DNA of 64,000 nucleotides from Prunella strophiata (lineage: Eukaryota; Chordata; Aves; Passeriformes; Prunellidae), in assembly GCA_036583965.1 (NCBI GenBank), contig JAZBQD010000017.1:21362385-21426384 (forward strand), in the 5' to 3' direction. The notes under the pieces were generated by a model that did not search any database, was not told the DNA's origin, and was given only the letters and a program-made list of their open reading frames with translations. Below are positions 36,261 to 49,800 of the stretch, in pieces (position 1 is the first letter of the stretch; each line of letters begins with the position of its first letter). Made by a program: the position numbers and the translations under genes.

Positions 36261-39200
36261 AAATGGGAGCTTTTTCTAAGATCAGTAGGCACAACTTTCA
36301 GGGGAGATACCCCCTCATGCATCCAGCCAAATAAAAAATGCCTGCTTTGTAATGCTACATTGGTGTTATGGAGTTTTATTTTTACTGATTTTTGGTAAGA
36401 GTTTCACCACATGCCTGTCATCCACATAAAATAAGTCCAAAATACTTCCTTAGTATGGGATTTCCAGGTGGGATCACATAGCAAAATAAGGACTACCAGT
36501 CAATAGGCACTAACTAGATTTAGAAGGAGATGGATCTGTAGGAATATTAAGAAAGCCTCAGAAAATGGGTCATGAAATTTTTATCAATTTATAGGTTGAA
36601 GACATCCCCCCATTTTTTTCTGTAAAACTAGTAATACAGCCAGGACAGTTTTATTGATTGCTTAGTTAAAAGAATATGTATGGGCCACAATTTTCAGAGA
36701 CACAGAAACATGGCAGGCAAACAACATCCAGTGCTCCATGCACAGCTGTTGCAAATGTTGAACCTACCAACAAATGTTGTTGCTATTAGTGTGACGTCCA
36801 TGAGTTACAATAATTACAGAAAAGTTGAAAAACATTGGTTTCTGTCTGTTCTCATTTCAGTTTTTAAACTGGTGTTTTCAGAGCAGACAGTATGTTTTTC
36901 CTCCTTTGCAGATTCAGGTGGAAGCAAGCAGTTGTTGTGACATGTGACCTACATTCTTTCTGTAATTTTTTGCATTTAAAAAAAAATCTAAAAGGGAATA
37001 AATGGTGCATCAAACTAACTAACTAGCTAAAAAAGATAACATAAAAACAATTATATTTTAACATAACAATTATTCCAATACACAAGAAAACCAGGAAGTA
37101 TATCACAACTTATAATATCAGACTCTTTTTCATGCTTTGAAAATCAAAAAAGACCCACTGTAAGTAATGACATATTGCTGCAGTATGGTACAAAATCATA
37201 CGTAGGTACAAAGCAGAAATATTCAATGGCTATTTTCACTATTCCATTTAAAATAAAAAATATTCATAAATAAAAAGTCTAATTACAAGGTAGTAGGAAC
37301 ACATCTTTCAGAAGAGGAAATGAAGGCTAAAGGATATTTAAATGTAAGTATTTAAAAGTTTTTTTTAAATGTGTAAGGAGTTGAAATCAATAGGGTCTGA
37401 TGAAGATTACCATAAAGTAATGGCTTTCTATGGAATTTCTGACAGCCACATCTGACCACATTTCTCTCACAATAAACCATTTAAAAAGAAGCTTTCTATT
37501 TAATTTTCTCAAGAGGAGAAAAAGCAGAGATTGAGGAATGGTTATGAGGCATGTCATGTATACAGAAAATACTCTCACTATAATATGCTCAAAACAGTCT
37601 TCAATCTATTATCCAGGCAGCTCACTTTACAATATATAAAAGTTGGACACTGCTTTGACAAAAGCTGTCTCAGTGAAAATTCTCCACTAATAGCAGCTAA
37701 ATAAAATACATGCCTTTTAATGTTTCTGCAACAGTTTTTCTTTTCCCAAAATCTTGTTTTATTATTTAATTTGAGGGAATATCAAGCTGCATACTACTCA
37801 AAGTGCTTTTAAAAATAGGAGGTAAATTTGCATACTGCAAATGTTAAACTGTGGAATTTCTTAATACAATATATTCTGAATATCAAAACCATAAATGCAT
37901 AAAAATCAGCTGGAGAAATTCATGGAAGAAAAAATCTGACCTGTAGTTAAAAGGCTCAGGAAGTCCTGTAGATCACAACTGTTTGAATATGGAGTAGTAA
38001 ATGGGGAGAAATACCCCTATAAACTTCCTTCAACCTCGAAAACTAATGGCTGAATTTTTAAACAAAATTAAAATTATATTTTGCATTCATTTAGTTCTAC
38101 AGTTATAACCACTCAAATAAGAGGAAAACTATTATTTTCTAATCTGGCACAGGGAAGATATGATGTATAATTCATGCCTTTGCAGCCAGTCTTGAAATAC
38201 CAACTTTTTAAATACAGGGATAGAATTTTCTCTTTTTAAAGACAGATATCTCTAAAAATGCAGTAAATTCCAAAGTGCACTGCCAAAATATTAATATAAA
38301 TTTAATACTTAATATCATGAATTTTGGTGAAGTCACTTATGCAGAGCAAAGAAATATCTGCTAAAGCAGTTACATAAATTAACATTTCTGCATGATGTAT
38401 TTACAGCATGGCATATGACTGTACAAAGCAAAAATGGTCATAGCACTTGGAGTATTTAAAGATGAGAAAGCTGTCAATCAATATTAGCCTGTGGGGAAAA
38501 ACAATTTTATCCAAAGTAAAAACCACAACATGGATTAGAATGAGTTATTATTAGACAGGACTCCAAAAATAAGAGCCTTGGAGATGAAGATGTGAAAAAA
38601 GACAAACAGGTAAGTATTTGTTTTTAAAGAATGGGTTTTGGTGGTTTTTTAAGTTAACTGCACATCAGTGTAGCTTTGCAGGACTCATAGTGGCTAGATG
38701 CTGGTCAAACAGCTGAAAAGGGCTTGTGTTTGTGCTGCACACCATGCAGATGTATTGTCCAAAGCCCAGTGATTTGTACCCTTAACTTGTCCTCCCAAGA
38801 CCGTTTATGTGTTTTATGAAAAACACTCAGCATAAAACAGAAATAAGCCCCAAAAAGGTCCAGAACAGATAATCACAATGACCCCTCCAGCCACTCCAGC
38901 TATGAGTTTATACATACACTGAGTATGTCTCTAATAGGGATGTTCTTACAAAGAACTGAATCTCTGACCAATGCTCTGCCAGTGTTGAAAGTAAACAACC
39001 TCAGGGCTGAGCCTCTTCCTTGGCTGTGACCACTCCAGATGTCTATAAAACACGAGATACTGGCCAAAATCCTTTGGGCCATTAGCAAATGCCATTTCTG
39101 GTTAGAATCATGTTTTAGCAAATTTCAAAAATTTCAAATGCCCTCATGTTACAAATAAAACAGCTTCATTCTTGACCTTATTATTTTTCCATTTAACAGT

Positions 39201-41660
39201 TGCCTCTCCGACAAATCAACCCAGCTAAAAACTGTGGGTGAAATACTGCTGTAAGCAATGTATGCATTACACTTTTTAACCTTGAAAATGTAGACAAATT
39301 ATTCTTTTCCCCCAGGCACTCCAGAAGTAAATAAAACTTGAATTTTTTTTCTCAAGTTTTTCTTAACTGTTCAGATCAGATTTGAAACTACAGGAGTACC
39401 GAAAGATGAATTAAACAAGTGAAAAAAATTATGACAACAGTCTCTATATAAAGTTTAACTTTTAGAAATATGAAGTACATACAAAAATTAATATATTGAA
39501 TATTATTTCTAAAATGTATCTCAACATCCCATCAAAGAAAATAGATCTATGATTTCTGTACTATGGAGGACAGTAACATTCCCCTTTTTCACCACCTTGA
39601 AGCTCTCTGTTGAGGCAAAGCTCCAGATGGATATAGCTCAGAAGGCATAAATTAAAGCAGTGAAGCTCTTTCCCTCTTTCCCTTCATTCACTCACTGAAT
39701 AAAATAATTTCCCTCATAATGCAGCTCTGTTTCCTATTTTACTTTTCTCATGTAGAATAGCTGAGTTCACCTCTATATTTTTGGAAGCTGTAGAGTACCA
39801 ATGACAGAAGTGAAATACAGTGATTGTGCCAATATGCAGAGGCTGAAAAATACAAGATAATTAAATGCTCCCTTGGTGTTTTGGAGTTGTTTAAGATACA
39901 GGTTTCCTTATTTTTGTTTCTTTCTCCTCTTGTTTGTGTTGTGTTTTCCCTTTCCTCAGTCCATCCTTCCTCCTTTTCATTTACCTAACTTCCCTCCTAT
40001 TGTTTTCCCATTGAAAACAACACTCCAGCTTCTGGTTTTTCTCATCAACTCCACTAGGAGGATATACCCAAAAAAAAAAAAAAAAATCCCTATACTTCCT
40101 TTGGGAAATGGTTCACCACAAGGGACAGATTTTCACTAATACTCTGACACAAACAAACAGTGGGGGAAAGTGCCTCTTGCTCCAAGTGAGTGCACTCAGG
40201 CTGCCTGCATCAGAAATGTGGCTCTGAGAGTGGTTCAGCCCCTGTCCAGCCACTCTGCTGTGAACATGTACGTGCAGGAGGAAGCATTCATTTGGCAGAG
40301 CTGTGGCCTTTTTCCTTCCACAGCCCTCCACACCAGTCCACAGAGATGGCTGGTTGCAGAGAAAGAAGCAGACTGAAAGAGACGTGGACAAGAAGGAAGC
40401 ATTAGGACTGAGTCACTGGTGTTCCCTACCTCAACTACTTATCTCCCCATACTCCCTTAGTCAAGGGAGTGATCCTGAGCACCCAATATTGCAAAGCAGG
40501 TGTGTAAAGCAAACAGGTCTGAATACATTCCCTACAACTTTTTCTCAGTCTCCTTTCTTTGGAAGAGGGAGACTGTAGAAAAAAACAGAACAGACTGGAC
40601 TAACTAAACCAGTGGGCTTCAGTCCACTTTCACTTTGTGGGTTTTTTTTTTTTCATTTCTATTTCCTTAATAAGCAAAAATTGCTCCACTGTACTTATGT
40701 GGCACCACAAAGTAAATAAACTCCTTAGATTGCAGTAGCGCTGCATATTGTTAGTTACAAAGTGTCCGGGATAAAGATTTTATGCCAGGCAATTCCATGT
40801 TCAATCCTCTGCTTACTGAAGTCTGACCAGCAAATATTCCTATACAATCACTCTCAATACAGTTGTGATATTAGTTACATTCTTTTGAATGCTAATATTT
40901 TGTATTCATGTTTACTAGGAGATGTCTAGAAAGTGGAATATGTAAAGGACAATGCATAAGGGGATGTTTTATTTGTAAAATGTCTACAGATGAGAAGCCA
41001 TTACAAAAGGACTGGATGGCAACCTAGAATAAGCAGGAGGTGTGTGCTTGAGGAAAATCTATCAGGAGATATGCATATATCCATGGTGTATGGGCACAGC
41101 AACCAACAGCACTGCAGAAAGTGTCACCCTCCTCACAGTGACTCTCTTAAAGCCAATCGAGTCGCCTGAGGCAATCCACCACACTGGAAAATAGGATTGA
41201 TGAAACCTACGTGACCATCATGGGAAATTAAAACACCAGTCCCCTCTGTTAAAATAATAAAACCTGTTTTTCAGAGGAAATGTCACTTACCCAGGAGTAC
41301 CCCCCCCCCCTTCATTATTTGCATATTGTGTCACCTAAACCCCACTGGTATTTGGGAAATAAACAATACTTGATAACGTAACAGGAATACAGCACAAGCA
41401 CAAATCTCTAAGTTGCACAGCCTCCATGGTCCTCTTGATTTAGCTTGGCACAGTCTGCACCCCTGTCTGTGTCCAAAATCCACACTTATGATCTCCAACT
41501 TGAACTCTGCAAGAGTAGTGCTATCCTGATGTGGTAAATTCAGTGTAGCATTTACTGGTTAGAACATGGATGAAACATCTTGAGAATAGCTTGATAAGGA
41601 TCTAATTGCAGCCTAGAAGCTTAAAAGAAACCAGTGACAATGCAACATCTGTAATTTTTC

Positions 41661-41846
41661 ATGGAATCACAGAATGGTTTGGGCTGAAAGGGACCTTTTA
41701 AAGATCACCTAGACCAACACCACTGGAATGAACAGGGATATCTTCAACTGGAAAGATTGCCCAGAACCCCATCCCATCTGACCTCCAATGTTTCCAGGGA
41801 TGGAGCACCTATCACCTCTCAGGGCAGCCTGCACTACTGCTTCAAT
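41661..41846 (-). mobile_element. CR1 LINE 3' end
   Basis: The plus strand begins ATGGAATCACAGAATGGTTT and continues with typical CR1 3' UTR wording in reverse. About 185 bases remain, 5'-truncated, with no coding potential. Confidence 0.88.
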
Positions 41847-43399
41847 TTTTTTATTCTGTTTCGCACCATGTAAGAGCATTGTTTATTGCACAGTAGGACT
41901 TAAGAATGGCTACTCAGAGAGAAGATAGATAGAGAATACATAGAGACAGAGGTGTTGTACCCTGTCCTTTCCATTTAGCATTAAATTTTTTTTTAAATTT
42001 TAAAATGGCAGGAAAAAAATAAAAACATGATACTCATTATCCCATATGTTTTGCCAATTATTTAAGGCAGCAACAAAATAATTAATTTCAAAATATTTTT
42101 AGGTGTCAGACAGACAGGTCGAAATTGAACCTACTTACATATGGAAAACAGCCTTATGTTTTCATATTTAAGATTGATTCTCTTTTATTATTTTAACTGA
42201 CATAACCATTCCCTTCCTGTAAAGAAAGACTTCTAGGATTTGTTGCTTCTATTTTTAAAATGTAACAAAAAATTTCTAATGTGTTTATTGCTGAAATACT
42301 TACTAAATTAACGTAACTTCCAGAAATTAGGATGCAATGTTAGTGTGTCAGCAGTGGAGAGATACAACCAAGGGGTTGCTTTCAAAAGTGTAAATTTTTA
42401 TGCTGGAAACAGAGATACCTGTTTTACAGTGGCCACTTTTTATAAACTCCACCACAAATCATGCTGACATGACAGCAAGACTGCACTTGGAACAGAAGTC
42501 TGTATGTTAGCTTAGCCTCTGATGTAATAATACCATTAATATACAGATATGCATTACTAATCTGTAAAAAGTACAGCGAGTTGATATCACAGGGAGACAG
42601 AAAAAGTTAATCTTAAATAGAAAAATTATCATAAGGCAAATAAAAAATATATGCAATTACATATGCAAGCTTGGATTTAGAAAAATTCACAAATACCTGA
42701 GCCAATGTCAACAGGGGCAAGTGAAGTCTCATTGCTGAGACTTCAAAGTCTTCAGCAATGTGGGTATCCAAAAAATGTGAGTATCCATCAAAAATAGTGG
42801 CTATCCCACTATTTTTTCAAGGAAAAAAACATGAGAATAGATTTTATTTTTCTTCTTTTTTTTTTTGCCCATTAATCAACAAGAAAATACCATACTAGGT
42901 CACACAATAGCATAATGCCCAGGGTCTTGTGATAGGATGTGCAGTGAAATATATACCATGTTATCCAAACCAGGAGGAGCTAAAGAAGGGTGCATCTACT
43001 GTACTTCTTAGCAGACAGGAGGATTACTTTCTTCCAACCAGTGGTTCATTTCTGGCTGAAACAAAAATTTCATTTCTGAAATAGAAAATGTCCTTGTTAG
43101 AATGCACTCACAGAAGCACCTCTATTATACTCTGAAAATTATTTTTGTTTATTTGCTAGATGGTTAGTTTATTGATTTAAAATTATTTTACAAGGTGTTT
43201 GATGATAAGATTAAATTTGAGAATTTGTATTTATTTTAGACAATCTATCTATTCTTCTTTTTCCTTAATAAAACAGCCCCTCATTAGAAGAAGGAGTACT
43301 CTTACAGCCTTAAAAACATAAATTTACCCATCAAAGTAAACATGAAAGAATGAGGATTTGCTTAAGTTTTAGCTTTTGTATTTTTCAGATTCTGTGCTG
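41847..43399. other. Gene-free AT-rich stretch
   Basis: Nothing recognisable except two small inverted repeats close together at 42723-42744 and 42791-42815. Confidence 0.5.
42723..42815. repeat. Two adjacent small inverted repeats
   Basis: GAAGTCTCA/TGAGACTTC (42723-42744, 4-base loop) and AAAATAGTGG/CCACTATTTT (42791-42815, 5-base loop) lie about 46 bases apart. Between them is an imperfect direct repeat of GTGGGTATCCA. The symmetry is seen; any role is unknown. Confidence 0.8.
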
Positions 43400-43830
43400 C
43401 TTTAGTGTGTAACTCTGAGCTTCATATAAAGTGTTAGCAAGTTCTCTTCACAGGGTAGGTAGACAAAACAATCCTTTTCCAGCTTGTCCAAGGACAACTG
43501 TTACAAGCTCCAGGTCCAAAAAAGTATAAATAACGGTGAATTGAAGAGAGAAAAACAAGGAGGTTGGGACTTCATAACCTAAAGCTATAGCTGGACAATT
43601 AACTTCAATATGCAAATGGACCAAAACTTTATAAAAGTGTGAAACCTCATAACCAGTTGTCCATTTTGAAACCATTTTAGATCCATCTTGGGTGTAGCTC
43701 TGGCTGGGCTCTTGTGCTGCCCAGAGTGTATCCACTGAGGCCTTTTAATAAATACCTACTTTATTCTTTAACTCTGTCTAACCTCTGTTCTAGGTCAGCC
43801 TTCACAAGGATTCAACAGAGAACTCTCAAA
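43400..43830 (+). mobile_element. Probable solo LTR
   Basis: It has LTR signals in the right order on the plus strand: TTTATAAAAG (43628-43637), then AATAAA (43747-43752) about 115 bases later, followed by a T/C-rich U5-like tail ending near CTTCACA (about 43809). Sequence differs from the provirus LTR in this window, so it is another retrovirus family. Flanks show no internal gene. The exact ends and the target duplication could not be settled by eye. Confidence 0.45.
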
Positions 43831-46800
43831 GAAACTATGCCTGCTCCTCTTAGGTAGTGTATTGATCCAGACCAGGACAGCATTCCATGTTTAGGAGCTA
43901 GTGATCCCCACAACAATTCACATGAGTAGGCAGAGGGCTGTGTTGAATATACAGGGTGGCTTTCAGGGCTGTTCTGTGCTCACAAAGTTATTGGCTGCAG
44001 GATAAATACAACAAGTAAACAGGAACAGAGGAGCCCATGGTCAGCTCCCACTGGGTACCAGTGATTTCATCACCTGTCTGGCCTCGCCTTTACCTACAAG
44101 TGCAGCAAGGAGTTCTCATTACATAATCCCTTAGGAAAAGTGCTGTTTTCTTGTAATGATACAACAGAATATCTCTCAGTACTGAAAGGGAGAGCTTCTC
44201 TGCACAGACGGGATCTGCTCTGCAGAGTGTGCAATGGGAAAATCCATCCAGGTTACATCTCGTGGTGCACAAAGTCAGGGTGCCCCAGCCACTCATGGAG
44301 CATCAGGTTTCATTCCTACCTCTACTACTCTTCTTACTTTGTCTAATTAATGGGGTTATCTTATTAAGCCATTTGTTGTCAAAGCCTTTTTTACTGATCC
44401 AGAAAAAGCCCTGCATCATCTCTCCCTCACTTCAACTCTTATCTGCCATGCCCAGCACAGAACAGGCAGGTACCTGACATGAAGAGACAGGTATGCTTGT
44501 AAAGCTTATCCTATGCACTTGACCTTTTTAAATTCTTGTTTCTATAGGAAAGTTTATACATATTTTCCATCTTCAGCAATAGTTTCAAGTTCAGACTTCA
44601 GGAGAATTAAATAAATGAATTCCATTGACTCCACCATGCAAAAATTCTAATCCATAATCCATAGGCTGTAATCATGGAAATGCTTGCATAAACCCATAAT
44701 CTTTCACAGCACTATTCCTCCTATGAAATACATTTAAGTAAAAGATCAAATGCTTCCATGGCTGATGCCTGAATTTCTTTCAATTCCACATATTTAATGG
44801 TTGAGCTAAAAATTTCTGTTCTCTTTCTTGTCTCTCTCCTTCCTGACCTATCATAGCAGCTGAGCAGAGCAGATTTCTGTAAACAAGGTAAGCAGAGAAA
44901 ATCAGAAAGACATCAGGGAATAACTCAGAGGAGAAAAGAAGACAGTAGAGATAGTAGCAATATATGGGTCTTTAAACTACAGTAACTACTTTAAGACCAC
45001 ACAACTTTTAGTCAAAGCAAATGGTGTAAATATTTATTCTTTAATATCATGAAAACATAAAGCTGTAGATAATGAACTACTATGCATGAATCAACTTGAT
45101 TTGTAAAAAGTAAGCCTGCAGTCATATGTTTTCAAGGTCTCAAAATAAGGTCTTTTTTTCAGGCCTACTTCTAACTATTTATCATTATCTGTTAATGTCT
45201 CTAATTTTTTAAATTTTTTTAAAATTTAATATTTTTTGTTGACAACACAGGAATTTAGACTGTTTTTTTGATCAACTTGTGTATTGTGAGATATTTTGAA
45301 TAATATATGATAATAAACTAATTTCAGAAACTGGTAGAATGTCTAGCATAATCATATTAGGCTTGATTGAATATTTAAATCATAAATAGTATCAATTTGA
45401 GGGATTCTGAATGTATAAAACATTGTATGTGAGTTCCCAAATTGCTAGATGCCAATTTCTTAATAACTGTTAAATGAAGTTACCAGATGAGGTTATGCTT
45501 ATGTCAGAGTTGAAGGCACAGTTACTTACCCACTCTTCAAATATGTAATGGATAATCTGTTCTGGTTATTTATTTAAGTAACCCATAATTGCTACAGAGT
45601 TACAGGTAAGAAGAAGGGTAAATTTGGCTTCCCGCACTATACTGCCCTTCCTTATTATCTCAATCTAATGAACTGTGTAAGAAGTGAACTGTGCCCAGCC
45701 AGTTAGATTATTTCATGAAACTGCATCAGAATGTGGACAGAACACGTACAGGAGACAGCCTCTCTATTAGGATGCAAACTGCTCAGTTCAAGTATTTAAA
45801 AATCATGTAGCAGCTGTGACAGTGCCAGAGGTAATTAAACTCAGGCTTTAAAAATTAGTTAAAAAGTGCATGGGGCTGCATCCCATATTTGATTTTTTCT
45901 ACAATTGCTAATTATGTAAATTTATCCTGATAAATTTTACTTAGACTGGAATCTTCCTGTTATGCATTCATGTCAATAACAAAAATCAAGTCAACCAACT
46001 TGTGTTTTGCTTCTGCCAAGGTCCCCACATACAGTTAAACTTCAGACAACTTTGAGTTTAGCTCCCGTGCTAGTTTTATATTGCTGTTACCAACTAGAAA
46101 ATGTCAAGTACAATAATAATCAGCCACTCAGGTAGAAGAAGCCAATTCTCTTGCTTAGGTTACCCCTCTTTTAACAGTCTCTTGGTTTCTATCTATTTTT
46201 CATATTCAAAATCTTCACTTAAGGGACACTGTTTGCCTTGCAGTTTGAAGTTTGTGGGCAACCTGAACACACAGATGTACAGGCATATGTGTCAATGTTT
46301 TGGAGCTACTTCTCATAGGGATTTTAAGCTATAATCACAGACACTAAACACAGTTTTTCCTTCACTTGTACATAACAATTCCAGTATTATAGTTAGATCT
46401 CAGTTTATTCAGTTCTCTCTTTTTCTGTTACTTGCTTAAAAATCTATGCTAAGTTCTGCACCTCCAAATACACATGCTTCATCACAGTCAGAAGGTGCTT
46501 TTATTTAACTTCACCAAAAACTTCAGAAAAATACAGGATAAAATATTATTCAGATAACTAAAACTGACCAGGAAGAGAAATCTAAGATTACAATTAGAAA
46601 ATTATACTGTGATGTAAATATTAAATTATATTTATCAAAGTAGTTCAAGCACTCTAAAAGTTACAAATATTTAAATTCAGCAGTTTTACACCACATTTGA
46701 GTTTTTCAAATGGACTTGGAATATGTACTTATTAGTTCTATCCTATTACACTACTAAATAAGTATGCAGTAGTGACAATATTGCTTAACAGAGATTCACT

Positions 46801-49800
46801 AGCATCCAATTCTACTTGTACTATCAAGTTCTGCAAGATTTGGCTCCATTACTTCCTTAAATTTCAAAGACTTTTCTAATTTTTTTCTCTTTGTTCAACT
46901 GCAAAACGGTCAATATGACACTGATTTTTTTCTGCAGCTCCAAAAGAGCTGCAGAAGAGGAACTAAAGAGCAGTAAACCTGAATTCTTCACAGGACAAGT
47001 TGGTGGAAACCATCCAAAAGAATAAAATTAATGGTAGTGTGGATAAATTATCTTGACTGGGAAAGAATCTGTATGGGTATTTTATGACTTCGCACACTTA
47101 TCTAGCGGCATTCTTCGAAGGAGTTAAAAATCATGTGCATTAGACAGGTCCTGCTGATACAGCCTACTTCAATTTTCAAATAATGTACCTCTGTTTTTGT
47201 AAGATTAGACACAGTGGCAGTGCTCTGCCTCAAAAGGTAGAGCAAAACTGAAAGAGGAACTCAGATAAGTGTGAAAGACTTGGTACTCCTTCCATATTGG
47301 GACTGACTAGCTCAACTAGAACAGTTCATCCTGGGAAAATATATGACTGACAGGGCATTTCAGATCAGAAAGGATTACTAGGGAATGCTTTACTATCTCT
47401 CTGGGCACATGAATTAAGTGGCTTCAAACAAAATTTACAGTATACCCATTCAGAACAAACTGGACAATGCATTCTTCTTGCTTAGAGAGTAAAACTAAGA
47501 CACACTAAGACGTTCTCATCTTTTCAGTAGATGTGGTTCGGTGACTGATTCTTGACCCCTGCAGAGAAGGTATCATGATTTTATGAACAAGCAGTGATTC
47601 ACAGCATGAGGGAATGAAACAAATGTACAAATCAAATTAATTAATACTGCACAACCTTCAGATTTCTTAATATTCATGTGCTTTTCTTTGCAAATAATGT
47701 TTTATAAGGTTGTCTGTACATTCTGCCTAAGAGCTCTACCACTCCATGAAACTGTACACAGGGATCCTGAAATTATTGCAAATGACAGCATTCAGATAGA
47801 TATATTTCTGAAGAAATATACATCTCTTTCCAATAGTCCTGCAGCACCCCACTGCAGTTTTCATCAGTTTCAGAACTGATTTTCAATTGTGACTTTTATT
47901 CTGCATGACAGCTTCTGTCAGCTGTCACAGTGCTGGAATTTACAAGCTGATCAGCACTATTTGTGACCGACCAGTGCCTCAAAAAATCTACACCTGTGAA
48001 TGTGGAAAGGCTGTCGCCACTTCATGGTCTAGACTGATGGGCAAGTCAGAACAGATTTCCCTTTTAAGTAACTAATTGAGTAGCTACTTAGAAGTATTTA
48101 TTTCTGAATCATTACTAAAACTCCTGCAGTTTTCTCTGAGTTTTAAAACTCTTCCACAAAAACATGAAACATATGACAGCAGGACACTAGATATCTTACT
48201 TGAGCTGAAATACACTGGTTTTCTATTAGAAAAATATCTATTTTGCTTCTAAAATAAGATTATCATGTGTAGTTTTAGTAACATCCCAGGAATTTTCAAA
48301 GTGGTTTCAGATGTGACCTTTTGTGTGGTCTTTCCCATAGTGATGAATTTAGCAATACTGATATCTAAAGTCTAATGCTAACTCTCTTATTTTTTTCTCA
48401 GAAAATTTATTAACTCAGCTGGCTTCTACTGCATAAGTGTTATTAAAATGTTATTTTATCTAAAATTAAATATTTTTTCCTAAAGTCCTACCATTTCTCA
48501 ACAACCAAATCAATTCTAATTATACAGATTCTGCTTCCTAAGACACCGCTCCACAGTAAATGTCCCTGTAAATAATATAAATTTTTATATGAACTTCAGT
48601 AAATGAATTGTGTAAATGAAGGAAACTTGGACACTACACAAAATCAAGCTTTCAACAAGCTTTCAAGGAAACAACTCGATTCTAACTCTTTTTATCTAAA
48701 AACTTACATCAGTGATGTAGTTATAATCACAAGCTTTTCATTTAGGCAGCCTTCAAAGGTTTTTCCCAGAATACTGTGTGAACAGAGAAATCATGGTTAT
48801 TTTGAACTTTACATAAGGAATGCAAATACTGTTGCTATCAGTGAACTATGATGCAGACTTTCAGAAATGAAGAATGTAAAGATGATCATGAGTGCAGCTA
48901 TTTGATCTCACTGATATTGATGTGCAAGTTTAAATTGAGTTATATCTGACCTAGATCTAATAAATTAGGCCTCTGTGTTGGTTTGGGTTTTTTCCCAGGG
49001 AAACGGTAGTTATATCTCAGATAAAGGATATACTACTTAAGAAAAGACCAATGACAGCAACAATCAGAAATGCAAACATTTCAGATGTTCAGATTTCCAA
49101 AATGTACGTCTTTTAGAGAAAATTATCTACATTTGTTGATTCTCACATAATTTCTAAAAGTGTATTAGTGTATTAGTTGCATTAACTCATTGGATTGTAT
49201 CATATCTTATAATGTACTGTTATATAGTACAAGATTATCGTGTTTTCTTTTAAGAATATGAATGCTAAACTATGACTCTAAATTGGTCCCTCTAGACCCT
49301 ACTTATAATCAGCAGACAGAATCAGGTAACTGCAGCAGGCAATTTTTCTGAAATGCCTAAAATAAGTTAGAATAATTGCCCCATGTGATATGTTCAACCC
49401 AGCTTCAGATGGCTGAGATGAATCTTACACAGGGTGTACAAAACCGTATCTTAACAGCACCCTGTATTATCTGCCAAATTTACTCCAATTTTATAGAAAA
49501 GTTTATTTTAGTATGTACTGTAGCATAAGCATGCTGAAACAAAGTACAAAAATTTTCACATAAAATATCATAATCTGGAGAACACTGAAATGTACTGCTC
49601 CATTCCCCATCTAAAAATTTTAAGTTCCTCCAAGAAAATTGCAAGTACAGGTATCAGCAGTGTTAGTTCATTTATTCTACATAAAAACCAACAGAGGGGA
49701 AAAGTTTATCAAGACCACATGCTGGCACAGTTGCTTCCCTGGTAAAGTCACTTCTGATCATGAGAAAAAATTGAGGAAGATAACAGAGATTTGCTTCTTT

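Larger units (their letters stand above)
33141..41660. other. Gene-free AT-rich stretch
   Basis: No supported gene. It contains a hairpin at 35150-35173, a possible LTR piece near 36 kb, a short C run at about 41300 and many A/T-rich tracts. Confidence 0.5.

Noticed and set aside
39873..40139. 88-codon hydrophobic frame that looks like a membrane protein
   Set aside because: It comes from T/C-rich low-complexity sequence, which gives Phe/Leu/Pro runs in any frame.
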